64,000 bases of DNA from Sphaerosporella brunnea. Its lineage: Eukaryota > Ascomycota > Pezizomycetes > Pezizales > Pyronemataceae. The notes under the pieces were generated by a model. That model was given only the letters and a program-made list of their open reading frames with translations. It did not search any database and was not told the DNA's origin. The translations under genes and the position numbers were made by a program. The number at the start of each line of letters is the position of its first letter. Position 1 is the first letter of the stretch. Positions 42,546-53,721 of this stretch are shown one piece after another. The stretch lies in assembly GCA_008704415.1 (NCBI GenBank), contig VXIS01000177.1:33301-97300 (forward strand). Reading direction: 5' to 3'.

Positions 42546-43210
42546 AATTCGCTCTTCGTCACCTCCCGGGACTCGGCTTTCAATGCCATCTTGCATCACA
42601 AGGGGTTCTTGGTGGCATCGCTCAACCCCTCACACAATCCATCCCACTCATTAGGGCGAAGTGGACCACGGCGTCAGACCATGATGATAGACGAAAACGA
42701 CCGACAAACCCAACGTCTAGCACCCGCTAGAATTGTCCTCCAGCTCGACCACGCGTTCGATTGAACATAAAAAACTACATTGCACCTCAAGAACATAGCA
42801 TTTCTGAATATCTGCCTCCTCCTCCACTGCATAGGCAACAGGAGTTGAGACATCCCGAAATTCGAAGTGTAGTTGAGAGCCGTCAATGACTGGGGAAGGG
42901 TGTGTTAGGAATTGTGCGGTAGGGTGGGCAACCTGACACCGACATGATCATGATTCGAGTGGTGAGTCTTGGTTTTTCTGCGAATAGCTCCCGCTGTCAA
43001 CGCACTCGTTGGCCTCAGGGCGCATCGTAGATCCCACGGTAGAGTACTGGGCTCCGACCAGCTCTGCAGACGGAGGGAAAGGCACTCGCATGACCCATGA
43101 GATAGCATCAATAAGGGGGCGGACAGGATAAGGGAGAGGACAGGATAAGGGAGAGGGCGAGCAGGGGCCGCATACAGACCATAAACGTGATTTAACAAAA
43201 AACGCCAACT

Positions 43211-43366
43211 TGTGGGATATAAAGTGTAACCAAGGCTGGACACAACAACAGAGTAGCCGGCTGGTTGCGTAGACTGACATCTTCACTGAAGGTCAGTGGT
43301 ACAATTCCTCGATACGGCGGGACAGGGGTGGGTACATTTTTTGCTATTTTTTATTTGCACTCGAAC
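43211..43366 (+). ncRNA. Conserved repeat core, copy 6
   Basis: Complete core with the majority hairpin. It lies only about 820 bp from copy 5, so this pair defines the uninterrupted unit length. Confidence 0.45.
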
Positions 43367-43670
43367 TACTCGCTCTTGGTCATCTGTCGGGACTCGGCTT
43401 TCGATGCCACCTTGCATCACAAGTGGTTCTCAGAGGCATCGCTCAACTCCTCACACAATCCATCCCACTCATAGGGGCGAAGTGGACCACGGCGTCACAT
43501 CATGATGATAGACGAAAACGACCGACAAACCCAACGTTTAGCACCCGCTAGAATCGCCCTCCAACTCGACCACGCATTCGATCAAACTTAAGAAACTCGA
43601 GTTCACCTGAACAATATCGTGTTCCTGAATATACGCCTCGTCCACCGCGTAGGCAAAGGGATGATAAACG

Positions 43671-44508
43671 CTCACACACCTTCGACAACCACAGTAACCG
43701 TCCGGAAATGCCAAGCCTGTGCGTTGGCACACCGAAAACCCTGCACACTTTGGCTTCACGATGTTTTTGTGGTGTGTGTGTCAGCTCTACCAGGTGAGGT
43801 ATATTGTACGGTTTCGATTCAACACCTCATTTGCGCCCACGAATCGCCTGCTACCAATCAGTATTAACCTCAGCCAATTGTCTTGAAACGTTTAACGCCA
43901 GTTAGCATGGCGATAGCGCTTGCAGTGAGCTCCCCCATCGCGACGGAACTGAACCACATCGTGCGAAGGGAGCGAGCGATAACTTCTGAGCGTGTGCGCG
44001 TGTACCGATCGACCTAGGTCCGCAACCCGGCAATGAGTGGGGCCCCCTCTGTGGGTAGGCAGAGGCTCTTAAATCCCACAACTCGCAGCCGGCGGTAATT
44101 TTGACTCTCGGCGGTAATTTTGACTCTTTCGGTGCCCCGAGCGGGCCCAATTGTAGTGTGGGGATGGTGATTTTAGGTAGCAAAGAGACGGTGAAATATC
44201 CCCACCATCGAGAGCACAGCGGTGTTTGAGATCTTTCAGGCGTTAGAAGCGGGCGTGAATATGGGCGGATGAATGCACATGGTATTAGGTCGGTCGCGGC
44301 GGGAGCACGTCAAGTCGATATAGGCATCACTTTCACCGAAGACTCTGGGTTTTCGATTGACTGTTTTCACTGTCTGGTACGATTTCCTTGTCTATTTTTC
44401 CTTAGAAGGGCCGCAGGCCCTCGTAGTAGGACCACGTGTCTTAGGGGGTAGCATAGTGTCTTCTCTCACCTATTTCATGGCGGCAAGCGGCTGAATAAAA
44501 CAAAAAAA
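43671..44508. mobile_element. 838-bp insertion inside a repeat unit
   Basis: Neighbouring units read GGGACGATAAACGAGTTGAG without a break. Here GGGATGATAAACG (43658-43670) and GGGACCATAAAAG (44509-44521) flank 838 unrelated bases, an imperfect 13-bp duplication. The insert ends ATAAAACAAAAAAA, which could be a retroposon tail, and carries an internal direct repeat of GGCGGTAATTTTGACTC near 44093. No coding region is recognised. Confidence 0.5.
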
Positions 44509-44874
44509 GGGACCATAAAAGATTTGAGACTTCTCGAAACTCGAAGTGTGGTTGAGGTTGGGGGAGGGTGTTTTAGGAATTTTTGCGGTAGGGTGGGCTA
44601 CTTGATACAAGATCATGATTCGAGCGGTGAGTCTTGGTTTTCCTGCCATTAGCTCCCGGTGTCAAGCACATGTTTGCCTCCGCGCATCCTATATCCCACG
44701 GATGAGTAATGGCTTCCGACCAGCTTCGAAGCAGGAGAGAAAGGCGCTCGCATGACCCATGAGACCGCATCAATAAGGGAACGGACAGGCTAAGGTAGAT
44801 CGTTCGCGGCCCGCATACAGACAATAAACTTGATTCAACAAAGGTCATCGTCACATGTTGCAAAAAACGTCACC

Positions 44875-45031
44875 GTGTGGGATATAAAGTGCAACCAAGG
44901 CTGGACACATCAACAGAGTAGCCGGCTGGTTGCGTAGACTGACAACTTCACTGAAGGTCAGTGGTACAATTCCTCGATACGGCGGGACAGGGGTGGGTAC
45001 ATTTTTTGCTATTTTTTATTTGCACTCGAAC
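44875..45031 (+). ncRNA. Conserved repeat core, copy 7
   Basis: Complete core. The hairpin arms are the majority type; the bulge reads AACTTC instead of ATCTTC, a change outside the outer stem. Confidence 0.45.
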
Positions 45032-46072
45032 TATGCGCTCTTGGTCATCTCCCGGGACTCGGCTCCCAACGCCACCTTGCATCACAAGTGGTTCCCGGTG
45101 GCATCCGTCAACCCCTCACACAGTCCATCCCACTCACAGGGACGAAGTGGACCACCGTGTCAGATCATCATGAGGACAAAACCGCTGACAAAACCAACGT
45201 CTAGTCCCCACCAGAATCGTCCTCCAACTCTACCACGCGTTCCAGCGAACTTCCAACCAACCCAAGAAGCTGCATATACGAGTTAAGACTGCTCCAAACT
45301 CGCGGAGTGGTTGAGAGCCCTCAATGGTTGTGCGTTTGTGTTTTAATAATTGTGCCGCAGGGTGGGCTAATTGAGACCGCCAGGATCGCTGAGTCGTTGT
45401 TGTCTGCGAGCAGCCCCTACTGGGAAGCACCTGTTGGCCTCACGGCTCCTCCGGGGCGCCAATGCACCAGCCTACGCGCAGTGTACATCCCACAGAAAAA
45501 GACTGGCTTCCGGCCAGCTGCAAAGAAGGAGATAAATGCCCTCGCATCCCGGTATTACCGGTTTCTCACTGGCATGTGATTACGGCGCCCTATCACCAGG
45601 ACAAACGTCGCAAGGGAGACTCAGACGAGTGCTGGTTTTGTCCCTCGGGCAAACGGCAAAGCCAGGGATACCTTTTCAAAGAGGCTTCCTCAGATTCGCA
45701 CTCTGGCGCTTGTGGAGAAAGAGCTGGGCTGGAAACACTGTTGCGGCGCTGTTCCAGGAGGAAAAAGCCGCTCCTGTGTTCTCGCAGTTTCTGCCGAATG
45801 CCGGGGTCGGGCAAATCGTGGCGGTCGCTCGGGAGGTGGAGGAGGAGGAGGATTCATCATCTTCGTCGGGGGAGGAGTGGGAAGGATATCGAGTTTTGGG
45901 CCTGTTTCTTTCCTTTGTTGTTCTTTTACATCCTTTCCATTGGTTCAGTGTGCTTTGTATTCCGGTTGCCGCAGTTGACGCATCAGATTATATCAATAAG
46001 GCGGCGGGAGTAGTAGGTCTATCATAATGATTACAAACAAAGGCGCGTCACATGTTGCAAAAAGAGCCACCG

Positions 46073-46228
46073 TGTGGGATATAAAGTGCAACCAAGCTTG
46101 TACACATCAACAGAGTAGCCGGCTGGTTGCGTAGACCGACATCTTCACTGAAGGTCGGTGGTACAATTCCTCGATACGGCGGGACAGGGGTGGGTACATT
46201 TTTTGCTATTTTTTATTTGCACTCGAAC
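46073..46228 (+). ncRNA. Conserved repeat core, copy 8 (compensatory variant)
   Basis: Carries the same paired change as copy 3: ACCGAC (C at 46137) with GTCGGT (G at 46157). The rest of the core matches the majority. Confidence 0.5.
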
Positions 46229-47160
46229 TGTTCGCTCTTGGTCATCTCCCGGGACTCGGCTTTCGATGCCCACTTGCATCACAAGTGGTTCTCAGAGGCA
46301 TCGCTCAAATCCTCACACAATCCATCCCACTCATAGGGGCGAAGTGGACCACGGCGTCAGATCATGGTGATGGACGAAAACGGCCGACAAAGCCAACGGG
46401 GTTCTCGCACAACGGTTAGCCGCAACGTCGAGCACCCGCTACAACCGTGCTCCAACCCGACCACGCGTTCGATTGGACATACAAAACTACAGTTCACCTC
46501 AAAAACATATGGTGCAGGCGACCTTAAACCGACCCGTCGTCGGTGGTGGAGACGGCAACCACTGTTTATAATAAACTGATCACCACGTGAGAAATCTGGG
46601 GAAACAGCCCTCCCGTCCCCTAAATAAGATGCGCTCTGTAAGACTGAGGCGCTGGCTTCCACCAGTCGCGCAATCTTGTGATGTTATTGAAGTCGGGGGA
46701 ATTTTGAGCGACAGGTTGGTTTAAGGCCGCTTGCACCATAGCGTTGCTGAATATACGCCTCCTCCTCCACCGCATAGGCAACGTGACGATAAACGAGTTG
46801 AGACTTCTCGAAACCCGAAGTGTGGTTGAGAGCCGTCAATGGTTGGGGAAGGATGTGTTGGGAACTGTGCGGTAGGGTGGGCTACTTGACACCGGTGAGC
46901 CTTGGTTTTTCTGCGAATAGCTCCCGCTGTCAATGCACTCGTTGGGCCTCAGTGCGCATCGTAGATCCCACGGAAGAGTATCGGGTTCCGACCAGCTCTG
47001 CAGACGTAGAGAAAGGCACTCCCATGACCCATGAGATAGCATCAATAAGGGGGCGGACAGGACAAGGGAGGGGAGGGGCAGGGGATCTTTCGCGGCCGCA
47101 TACAGACAATAAACTTGATTTAACAAAGGTCATCGTCACGTGTTGCAAAAAAAAGCCACA

Positions 47161-47317
47161 GTGTGGGATATAAGGTGCAACCAAGCTTGTACACATCAAC
47201 AGAGTAGCCGGCTGGTTGCGTAGACTGACATCTTCACTGAAGGTCAGTGGTACAATTCCTCGATACGGCGGGACAGGGGTGGGTACATTTTTTGCTATTT
47301 TTTATTTGCACTCGAAC
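47161..47317 (+). ncRNA. Conserved repeat core, copy 9
   Basis: The TATA box is degraded to TATAAGG, while the A/B boxes, majority hairpin and T-runs are kept. The downstream flank diverges quickly, so this marks the right edge of the array. Confidence 0.4.
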
Positions 47318-47600
47318 CTCTAGTACATTTCCTTTTGTCAGGGCTCCCCTTTACATTGTGACACCCTGGGAGCAAAATTTCAATGCCCGCTTGCATCCCA
47401 AGTGATTCTCAGTACCCTCAACCCCTCGCCACAAATCCTACCCCTTTGTTAGAACACGATTATGGATGAAAAATGAATCACAAACTCAAGCCAGAGGGAG
47501 GATTTAGCCACTTCGGACGCCGCCCCCCGCCCCCCCCCCCCCCCCAGAATTTCGTCCTGCAATAACTCTACCCCGCGTTCTCGCCCAGACAGAACGATGG

Positions 47601-48933
47601 GCACCGTTTACGCCAGAAGCCACCTCGACAAAACGTTCGCTCGAACATATAACACTCCAATTCAACCCAAGAAGCTCGCTCTCCTGACTACACTTCCACC
47701 ATCGCATAGCCCTCTGGAAGCAGCAAAGCGATATACGAATGTGGTTGAGAGCCGTCAATGGTTGGGTGTTCGTGTTCTAGGAATGGTGGGGCGGGGTGGG
47801 CTAATTGCGACAAAAAGATCATGCCAGCGTTGCGAGCAGTGCCCGCTGTCAAAGCACTTTTTCGCTTCACAGTCTCCTCATCCTGAGAATCCTCGACCTG
47901 AGCCAGCGGCAAATCAACGACCTGGTCCGTTGCTTCCGATTACAGTGCGCATCGACGCCATAACCCAGGCAATGTGAATCAATCATTAGCACGAATACGG
48001 AAGACCTGTCACACGAGCGGCATAGCTGCGTAATCGTGTGTATCCTCACACTCAAGTTAGTGCACAGGTGCTTCATCGACTATGGGCACTATTGCTGGGT
48101 GATGGCATGCTGGGACAGAGAGACTCATATCGTAATATCGATAGACCACGGAGGCGTATATTACTGCGTTGGAGAACCCAACGTTGTATGGAACAATACT
48201 GAACAGCAGGATATCAGGTAGTGAGAAATAGCAACAATCAGACTTCATGTACCACCTATATCAAAGACAAACTGCAAGTGACTATCGACCTTGTAGCACA
48301 CTACTCTACATGCACTGATCGATAGAGCAAAATCGCTCGTCCCTCGCCTTCAGCTGACCAAGTGCCTTTCTGTGCAGGATTGGACCCCTCCCTTCCTGGC
48401 CGTGTGTGTGTAACCGATGTTATCGTCTGCAAGCACCCACTTTAGGCTTTGCAGACCTATACCCGTCGCCGCCCATCTCCTGTCTGCCACCTTAGAACAT
48501 TCTGGCAGTCAGAGGGATGCGCACTTTGATTACTCGATCTTGTTGTCTATTTCACAACCTTCTTCTAGCGGTCGCGACTTAATTACGGCATTTTTTGCCT
48601 AATGTCCGCGCCGTAGAACCGCATTGTACGTCGTCGGCACAATGGCATCATCGCGCCTTCTCCACGCTGGCAGACTTTTCGGAGTGACAAACCTAGACGT
48701 CGGAACAAACTTGGGTGCCTTTAGTGATGTCCTGGTCGCCGGGTAATGTTTCTAGGTCTTCTCCGATGTTAGGGCAAATACCCCTGCCATGGTGAGTGCA
48801 GCCACGTGACCGGGAAAACTACCCCATAGAACGTCTCCCGCCGCTCATCTTTCGTCCAAACACTTCACGTCCGACAACAACGACTACTAACAAGTACAAA
48901 CAGCAAATCCCGAAAAACTAACCAAACGACAAT
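47601..48933. other. Spacer right of the repeat domain
   Basis: Only diverged repeat remnants at the left (about 47600-47990) and short frames without motifs. The last 150 bp are A/C-rich and form the leader of the gene at 48934. Confidence 0.45.
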
Positions 48934-51462
48934 ATGGATCCCCTCCAGCCGCCGTCCCGTCGGCCAAGGGCCATAACCATCTATAAAGACAGCCTTGAGC
49001 TGCAAAATAACCAAATCACTGCTGCAGTCATCCCTTCGGGTCTCTGCCAGCGAAACGGTAACGTCATGCCACTTACTCAAGGTCCAAAGAAACCGGTGCC
49101 CGACATTTCGTCGTTTATCAGCGACGGTGATGAAAACATCGGCGCCTGTCCACCCAGCGGCCGAAAGGCACGGCTAGTCGACCGATCCCCAGAGCCACCC
49201 AAGCCGGGGTTCGGCAACGAACCTCCTCCCAAGCCACTGCAGAGAAACCGTCGTCGCAAAGCTCAGAATGGAACGGGATTGAAGAGAGCCGCTACAATCA
49301 CTGGAGCGATTTCTGGGAGACAGCGTGACCCGAAGGCAGCTGGAAAGAAGCAGTACGCTCCTCAGAACTCAAGCAAAGTCAGCCGTGCTCTTGCTTCCCC
49401 GGATTGGAGGGCGCGACCCACCGACCCTGCAGTATCTCAGACAATCGCAGGAAATGGCACTTCGAATGATGCGGCCAGTTGCCTTCCAGGTCGCGTTGTC
49501 GGATCCGATACGACTGCCACAGGGATGGCAGTACCCATCGATAAAGAGGCGATAAGGGGCGTTGTCAAAGATGTTGCTGACGAGCATCCAATCCTGGAAG
49601 AGAGGTACGCATAATCCCCTCCATTACGTGTTATACTTCTAACGATGCTGTAGAATGATTACAAGCGATTCATTCAAACCGGAAGAGGTTGCCGGTACTG
49701 CTGTGGACCCGCAGCCCAGCACTCAGTCTCATAATCGTACCGCGCGTAACGAGACGGGCGTGGCGGCAATTGCTGATGCTCCCAACCAGCAGGCAAGAGA
49801 TACCTCGGTAAGCGCATGGATGGATGATATGGACAGATATCCTCGACGTTCGACCGCCATTGAAGGAGAGATGCGTCGAGTTCCGACACTTCGACGAGAG
49901 AACGCGATTGTTGGTCAGGAATGGTTTCCTGACCACACATCGGTGGACACCGCGATCACGAACAGCATGCCGCCACCGAGTCCTGGACCGCAACACCTTG
50001 GTAGCATGCAGGAAGTTGGACACTTGTCGTCAGATCGACTGCCAACTACCATAACTTTTGAGTTACCCACAACCAGTAACGAAATGTTGGAGGAGAGAGA
50101 GCACCAGATTTCCAACAGGGTTCAGTTTGCCGAAGATCACTCTGAAGCCCCCGCCCCAAGTGAGGCGGAACATTGGAAAGAAGAGGAAGAGGAAAAGGCC
50201 AGCGGATGGATTGCAAGTCTGGACGACAGCACAGTCTTTGACCACAGCGAGCAGGCCAAGGAGGCCAGCACCGAAGTATCCGACGCTCAGAACAGCCCTC
50301 AATCTTTGGGCAGCAGCAACAAGTTCAACATTTATTCATCGAATGCCACGAAACTCAGTCCTCGGAGCAGAATCCCCATTCCCCGGAAGGGAAGCGCAGC
50401 ATCGGTTCGCCGCTACACCCCTGCTCGCCGGCTGAGTACCGTTTCTCCAAGCCCACAGCCTAAGCCTACTTCTGGGGGCGGCGATCTTGGAGGCGGTCAT
50501 ATGTCACCTTCTCGTACGAAACTTAGCCCCCTCGGAAGCCCGTCGCTCATCGTTGCTCCTCCACTCCCCGATAGCCTTGATATGGGCGTCACCGCTGGCG
50601 TTGCCCGTATCGCCATACTCGAGGTTGACGGGGATACCAAGAAGGCCGATCCCAAGTTACTCGATCGTAGACGCCACAGGCAGAGCTCCATCCCCATCCC
50701 CGAGCGCTGCTCGTCAGATCGCCACAAGCTTAGCTGCCCGCACTGTCGCATCAAGGAGGACATTCCCCGGGTCAAGATTACTCCGCCAGCCCCAGCCGAG
50801 AAGTTGGTGGTCAAGAAGACTCGCGCATTCAAAGAGGAACTCGTGGGCGGTAGACATACTGCAGCGAGAGCGCTGGCTCGTCGCGTGTCGTCGGAGTTGC
50901 TGGCGGCAAGGAAGTTTGAGGCGGAACGCGAAGCTGCTGAGGCCCAGCGCTTGGCTGGTAAGGGCGCCAAGCGCAACTCACTGGGTCCTAAGGGTTACAG
51001 GAACTCCGGTATCCCTTCCCGCCTGGTTGATACTCGCCCCGCTCTCCTTCGCTTGAGCGATGAGGCGGTTGAGAACCATCCCGCTGTTATATATGAGCGC
51101 AAGGTTCTCTACGCGGAGGAAGATAAGGAGCCTTTCCCTCCGCTTCCGCTGCTTTCGAACGCCCCTGAGTTTGCCACTTGGTAAGATTCTGTGTCTATTC
51201 TAATCTTGTTTTATACACTAACCAGAGCCGCAGGGAGGACTCTGTCAAATCCTACCTTCTAAACGCGGTTACCACCGAGCAGATCACCCTCGAGATGCTC
51301 AGCTGGGATCACATCGTCGACTGCTACGCCGCGGCATGCCACGAGTCTCGCAGTCTCTTTGAACACCGCCTGCAGCACGCCATGAGAGTGTGTGGAGACC
51401 AGTATGTTGAGGGCTTCTACGAGCAGGTTGAGAAGCGCCCGGAGCTCAGTCCGTCTTGGTAG
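48934..51462 (+). CDS. Large disordered Ser/Pro-rich protein (810 aa, 3 exons)
   Basis: Exons 48934..49604, 49654..51180 and 51228..51462 are joined by introns of 49 and 47 bp with CTAAC branch sites. For the second intron the acceptor CAGAG keeps frame; the nearer CAG would create a stop. The N-terminal half is Pro/Arg/Ser-rich and disordered. A single CPHC pair near residue 605 sits in a basic region. Residues about 640-700 are a charged helix (ARKFEAEREAAEAQRLAGK). The last exon (about 78 residues) is helical with His, Cys and Tyr residues and may be a small folded C-terminal domain. I know no family. Its overall make-up resembles the 921-residue protein at 10.7 kb, but no clear sequence match is visible. 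Confidence 0.72.
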
Positions 51463-52318
51463 ATGGTGATGAAGGGGTGGATCTACTGGTCTGTTGGCAT
51501 GCAACTCGTCACACTTCTTGCCACTTTTTGCTGCTGTGGCTCATACTGTGTCCTTTACCGAATAGCAATTGATTGTTTGATTTTTTGAGTCTTCCATTGT
51601 AAACTGCGGTGCACAAAGCTGTTGAAACCATGGCTGGAATTATACACCTGTATTGCGACTGCTAGTGAATCGATGCAAAAAATGACTAAGATGGTCCCGC
51701 TGCGCGGATGATATCCCAATATCCCCCCAACAACACGGTAAATCTTTCATCAAAGTACGCGATGTCCATAGCAAAGAAGCATTCTACAAGCGCGACTTTC
51801 GTGAGGTGAAGGCCCGACACTGCAGTGCGTTTGTACGTTCAGGTCAGTTGCGCACATCCTGCTTTGCCTTTCTTTTTTCGTCGGGAGACAGAAAGCTTTG
51901 GGCTTGAGGAGGCCACGCCCGCAACGATCGGGCGCAACTGTCTGAGCGGTTGAGCTATCCTCCTTCGCAAGGACAAACCAGAAACCGAGAGTCCGACAAA
52001 ACGCACGGGAAATGAGATTAATCCCATGAGAAATGTGGACCCGCCACCTCCAGGGTTCCAATTGTTCTTACACCACTGGCTTTTTTGGAGTCACGTGGAA
52101 TCACCATGAACTGTTTAGAGGAAAAAAACCATCCCATTGGAAAATGCCAAAAGAAACCATCACCACCCAGCGACTTGAAGCTACAAAAATACTCGACGAG
52201 TCTCGCCGCAGCTGTGTTGGTGTCTCGAATCCTTCCCGTGTAGTACCGGCGGAAGACAGCTTGAGCATGGGGGACATTCATCTCGCACGGAAACCGCGAG
52301 GGCATCTTAATCATCAAC
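51463..52318. other. Intergenic region
   Basis: No supported gene. On the minus strand near 51960 a TAGCTCAACCGC string resembles a tRNA A box, but no matching B box or cloverleaf follows. Confidence 0.4.
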
Positions 52319-52455
52319 AGAGAAAAAAAAAAAAAAAAAAAAAATGGGGTGGGGGGGTACCGCGATTCGAACCCGGATCTTTTCGCGTCCAATTCCAAGT
52401 GCTCGGCTGCCGGACACTAGGCTGGAAAGGGACATTCTCTACCATTGGCCTGTTT
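52319..52455 (-). repeat. tRNA-derived SINE, second copy
   Basis: Read on the minus strand: GGCCAATGGTAGAG (A-box-like), CGAGCACTTGGAATTGGAC, CCGGGTTCGAATCG (B box), then a T-run of about 22. It aligns in order with the element at 38935..39069 but has diverged. Confidence 0.5.
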
Positions 52456-53118
52456 TGTTGAATGCTACACAGTTCCAGACTCAATGCGATCTTCACAAGC
52501 GTGTATACCGCAACAACGTAGGCCCATAGCGTGCACGCTACCCGATTAGCTAGCACAGACTGGCTGGAGGTCTGCACTCGGCATCGGCGCAGCTGCCATG
52601 TCGCTCCCAGACTATGACCAATCCCGCTTCCTGATGGCCCCGCGTCCGCCTTACGCCGATCTTCGCGCTTTCTCGCCACCCCCATGTGGCTCCGGAAGCT
52701 TTGGTGCCAACGCTCCATCATTTCCGCCGCAGACGAACAAGCGATGCGTTCTGTCACCGAACGACCGTCGGTAAAAAATGCGTTCAACAACTGCTCCACC
52801 TCCGCCGAGGGAAGGGATAGGATCGGGGTGCTCCATACGTTTTTTTCGGATTCTGTAGGTGGTTGGTAAGCCGTGAGGCGCGATATCGTGTGAACGCATT
52901 GCGAGTTGAGTTTTGCGCAACAACTAAGGTGGAATGGGCGACGAGGACGCTGGGGTGCTCGTGGTGGATGGTATGGAACATCTAGTTGCAGGTGGGAGAG
53001 GTCACTCTCGGTATGTACACGGGCCACCGTTCTGCACTGCTTTGGGGATATTGTACACAGTTCCGCCCGGCGGTATATTCACGGGGAAAAAAAAAAAAAG
53101 AAACGGCTATCATGCTCG
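52456..53118. other. Stretch with overlapping uncertain ORFs
   Basis: Minus-strand frames between 52530 and 53027 contain protein-like strings (EVEQLLNAFFTDGRSVTERI) but start at GTG and run into the SINE. They may be a gene fragment; no gene model is supported. Confidence 0.3.
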
Positions 53119-53120
53119 GT

Positions 53121-53721
53121 ACCCCCCTAAATTGTTCGAAAAGTCCTTGGTACCCCTCCCCCCCCCTTTTTTTTGTGCCAATGGTGCGTACCCCCCCCCC
53201 CCCCCAAAAAAAAAAGCCCGGAGTGATAGATTATGGGTCAATCTCAAGCGCACAATTTTTTTTTTTCAAATTCTCAAATTATCTACATACCTTTTGACTC
53301 GCCTTCAAGATCGTTATCTGCTTTGGTTTTGTTTTGAGCTTGGGCTCTGAATTCGCAACTCGCCACAGGGAAAACCAATAGATTCGCACCGGGTTCCAAG
53401 ATCATCCACCACCGACTAGCTTCCTTAAACTGTTTGAATGATTCGAAGCGCTGAGCCTGACCAAGAGTCAGAGCTACCGGCTCGGGTGTTAGCTGTGCAC
53501 GCTGGCCTGGTGACGCCAGTATATAATAGTAGCTCATAGCGACCGTCAGTGTGAGTACTGGTATTGGCGGGCAATGGATCATGGGAGGACAGGTACTAGG
53601 TACATAGTGGTGATCACAGCAGTAAGAAGTTCAAGTTGAGAGGTCGAGAGTCACCAGCCATCACGCCACGTTGATAAAAAAAAAATGGGGGGTACCGAAG
53701 ACTTTTCGACAATTTAGGGGG
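53121..53721. repeat. Inverted-repeat pair bounding about 0.6 kb
   Basis: 53121..53156 (CCCCCTAAATTGTTCGAAAA, then GTCCTTGGTACCCC) and 53687..53721 are reverse complements with a few mismatches. Mononucleotide A and C runs lie beside both arms. It could be a MITE-like element or a decayed transposon; no coding region or target duplication is visible. Confidence 0.5.

Larger units (their letters stand above)
34703..47600 (+). repeat. Interrupted direct-repeat domain, unit 0.8 kb or more
   Basis: The same ordered landmarks recur: a conserved core (TATA box to the T-runs), a CGGGACTCGGCTTTC segment, ATAAACGAGTTGAGACTTC, GGTGAGTCTTGGTTTTTCTG, CATGACCCATGAGA, GGCGGACAGGATAAGG and then the next core. 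Core starts are near 34703, 36264, 37453, 42390, 43211, 44875, 46073 and 47161, with an inverted one at 41366..41518. The shortest spacing is about 820 bp (42390 to 43211). Longer spacings contain insertions (hAT, 838-bp insert, others), and 37.6-41.3 kb is occupied by unrelated elements. Flanks have diverged more than the core. Confidence 0.85.

Noticed and set aside
36317..47400. Identical open frames (MRRLTSSLKV..., MVQFLDTAGQ...) in every repeat copy
   Set aside because: They begin at non-ATG codons or inside the core, are conserved only because the core is, and the paired hairpin change alters their residues. They are not evidence of a protein.
34703..47600. CRISPR array or LTR pair
   Set aside because: Units are long, have no regular spacers and sit in a eukaryotic context; no primer-binding site or reverse transcriptase is seen.
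34703..47600. Repeat-induced point mutation as the cause of unit divergence
   Set aside because: By eye the copies do not show a strong one-way C-to-T bias or AT enrichment; a dinucleotide index would be needed to decide.
51900..51975. tRNA on the minus strand (TAGCTCAACCGC)
   Set aside because: Only an A-box-like string is present; no B box or 3' acceptor follows.
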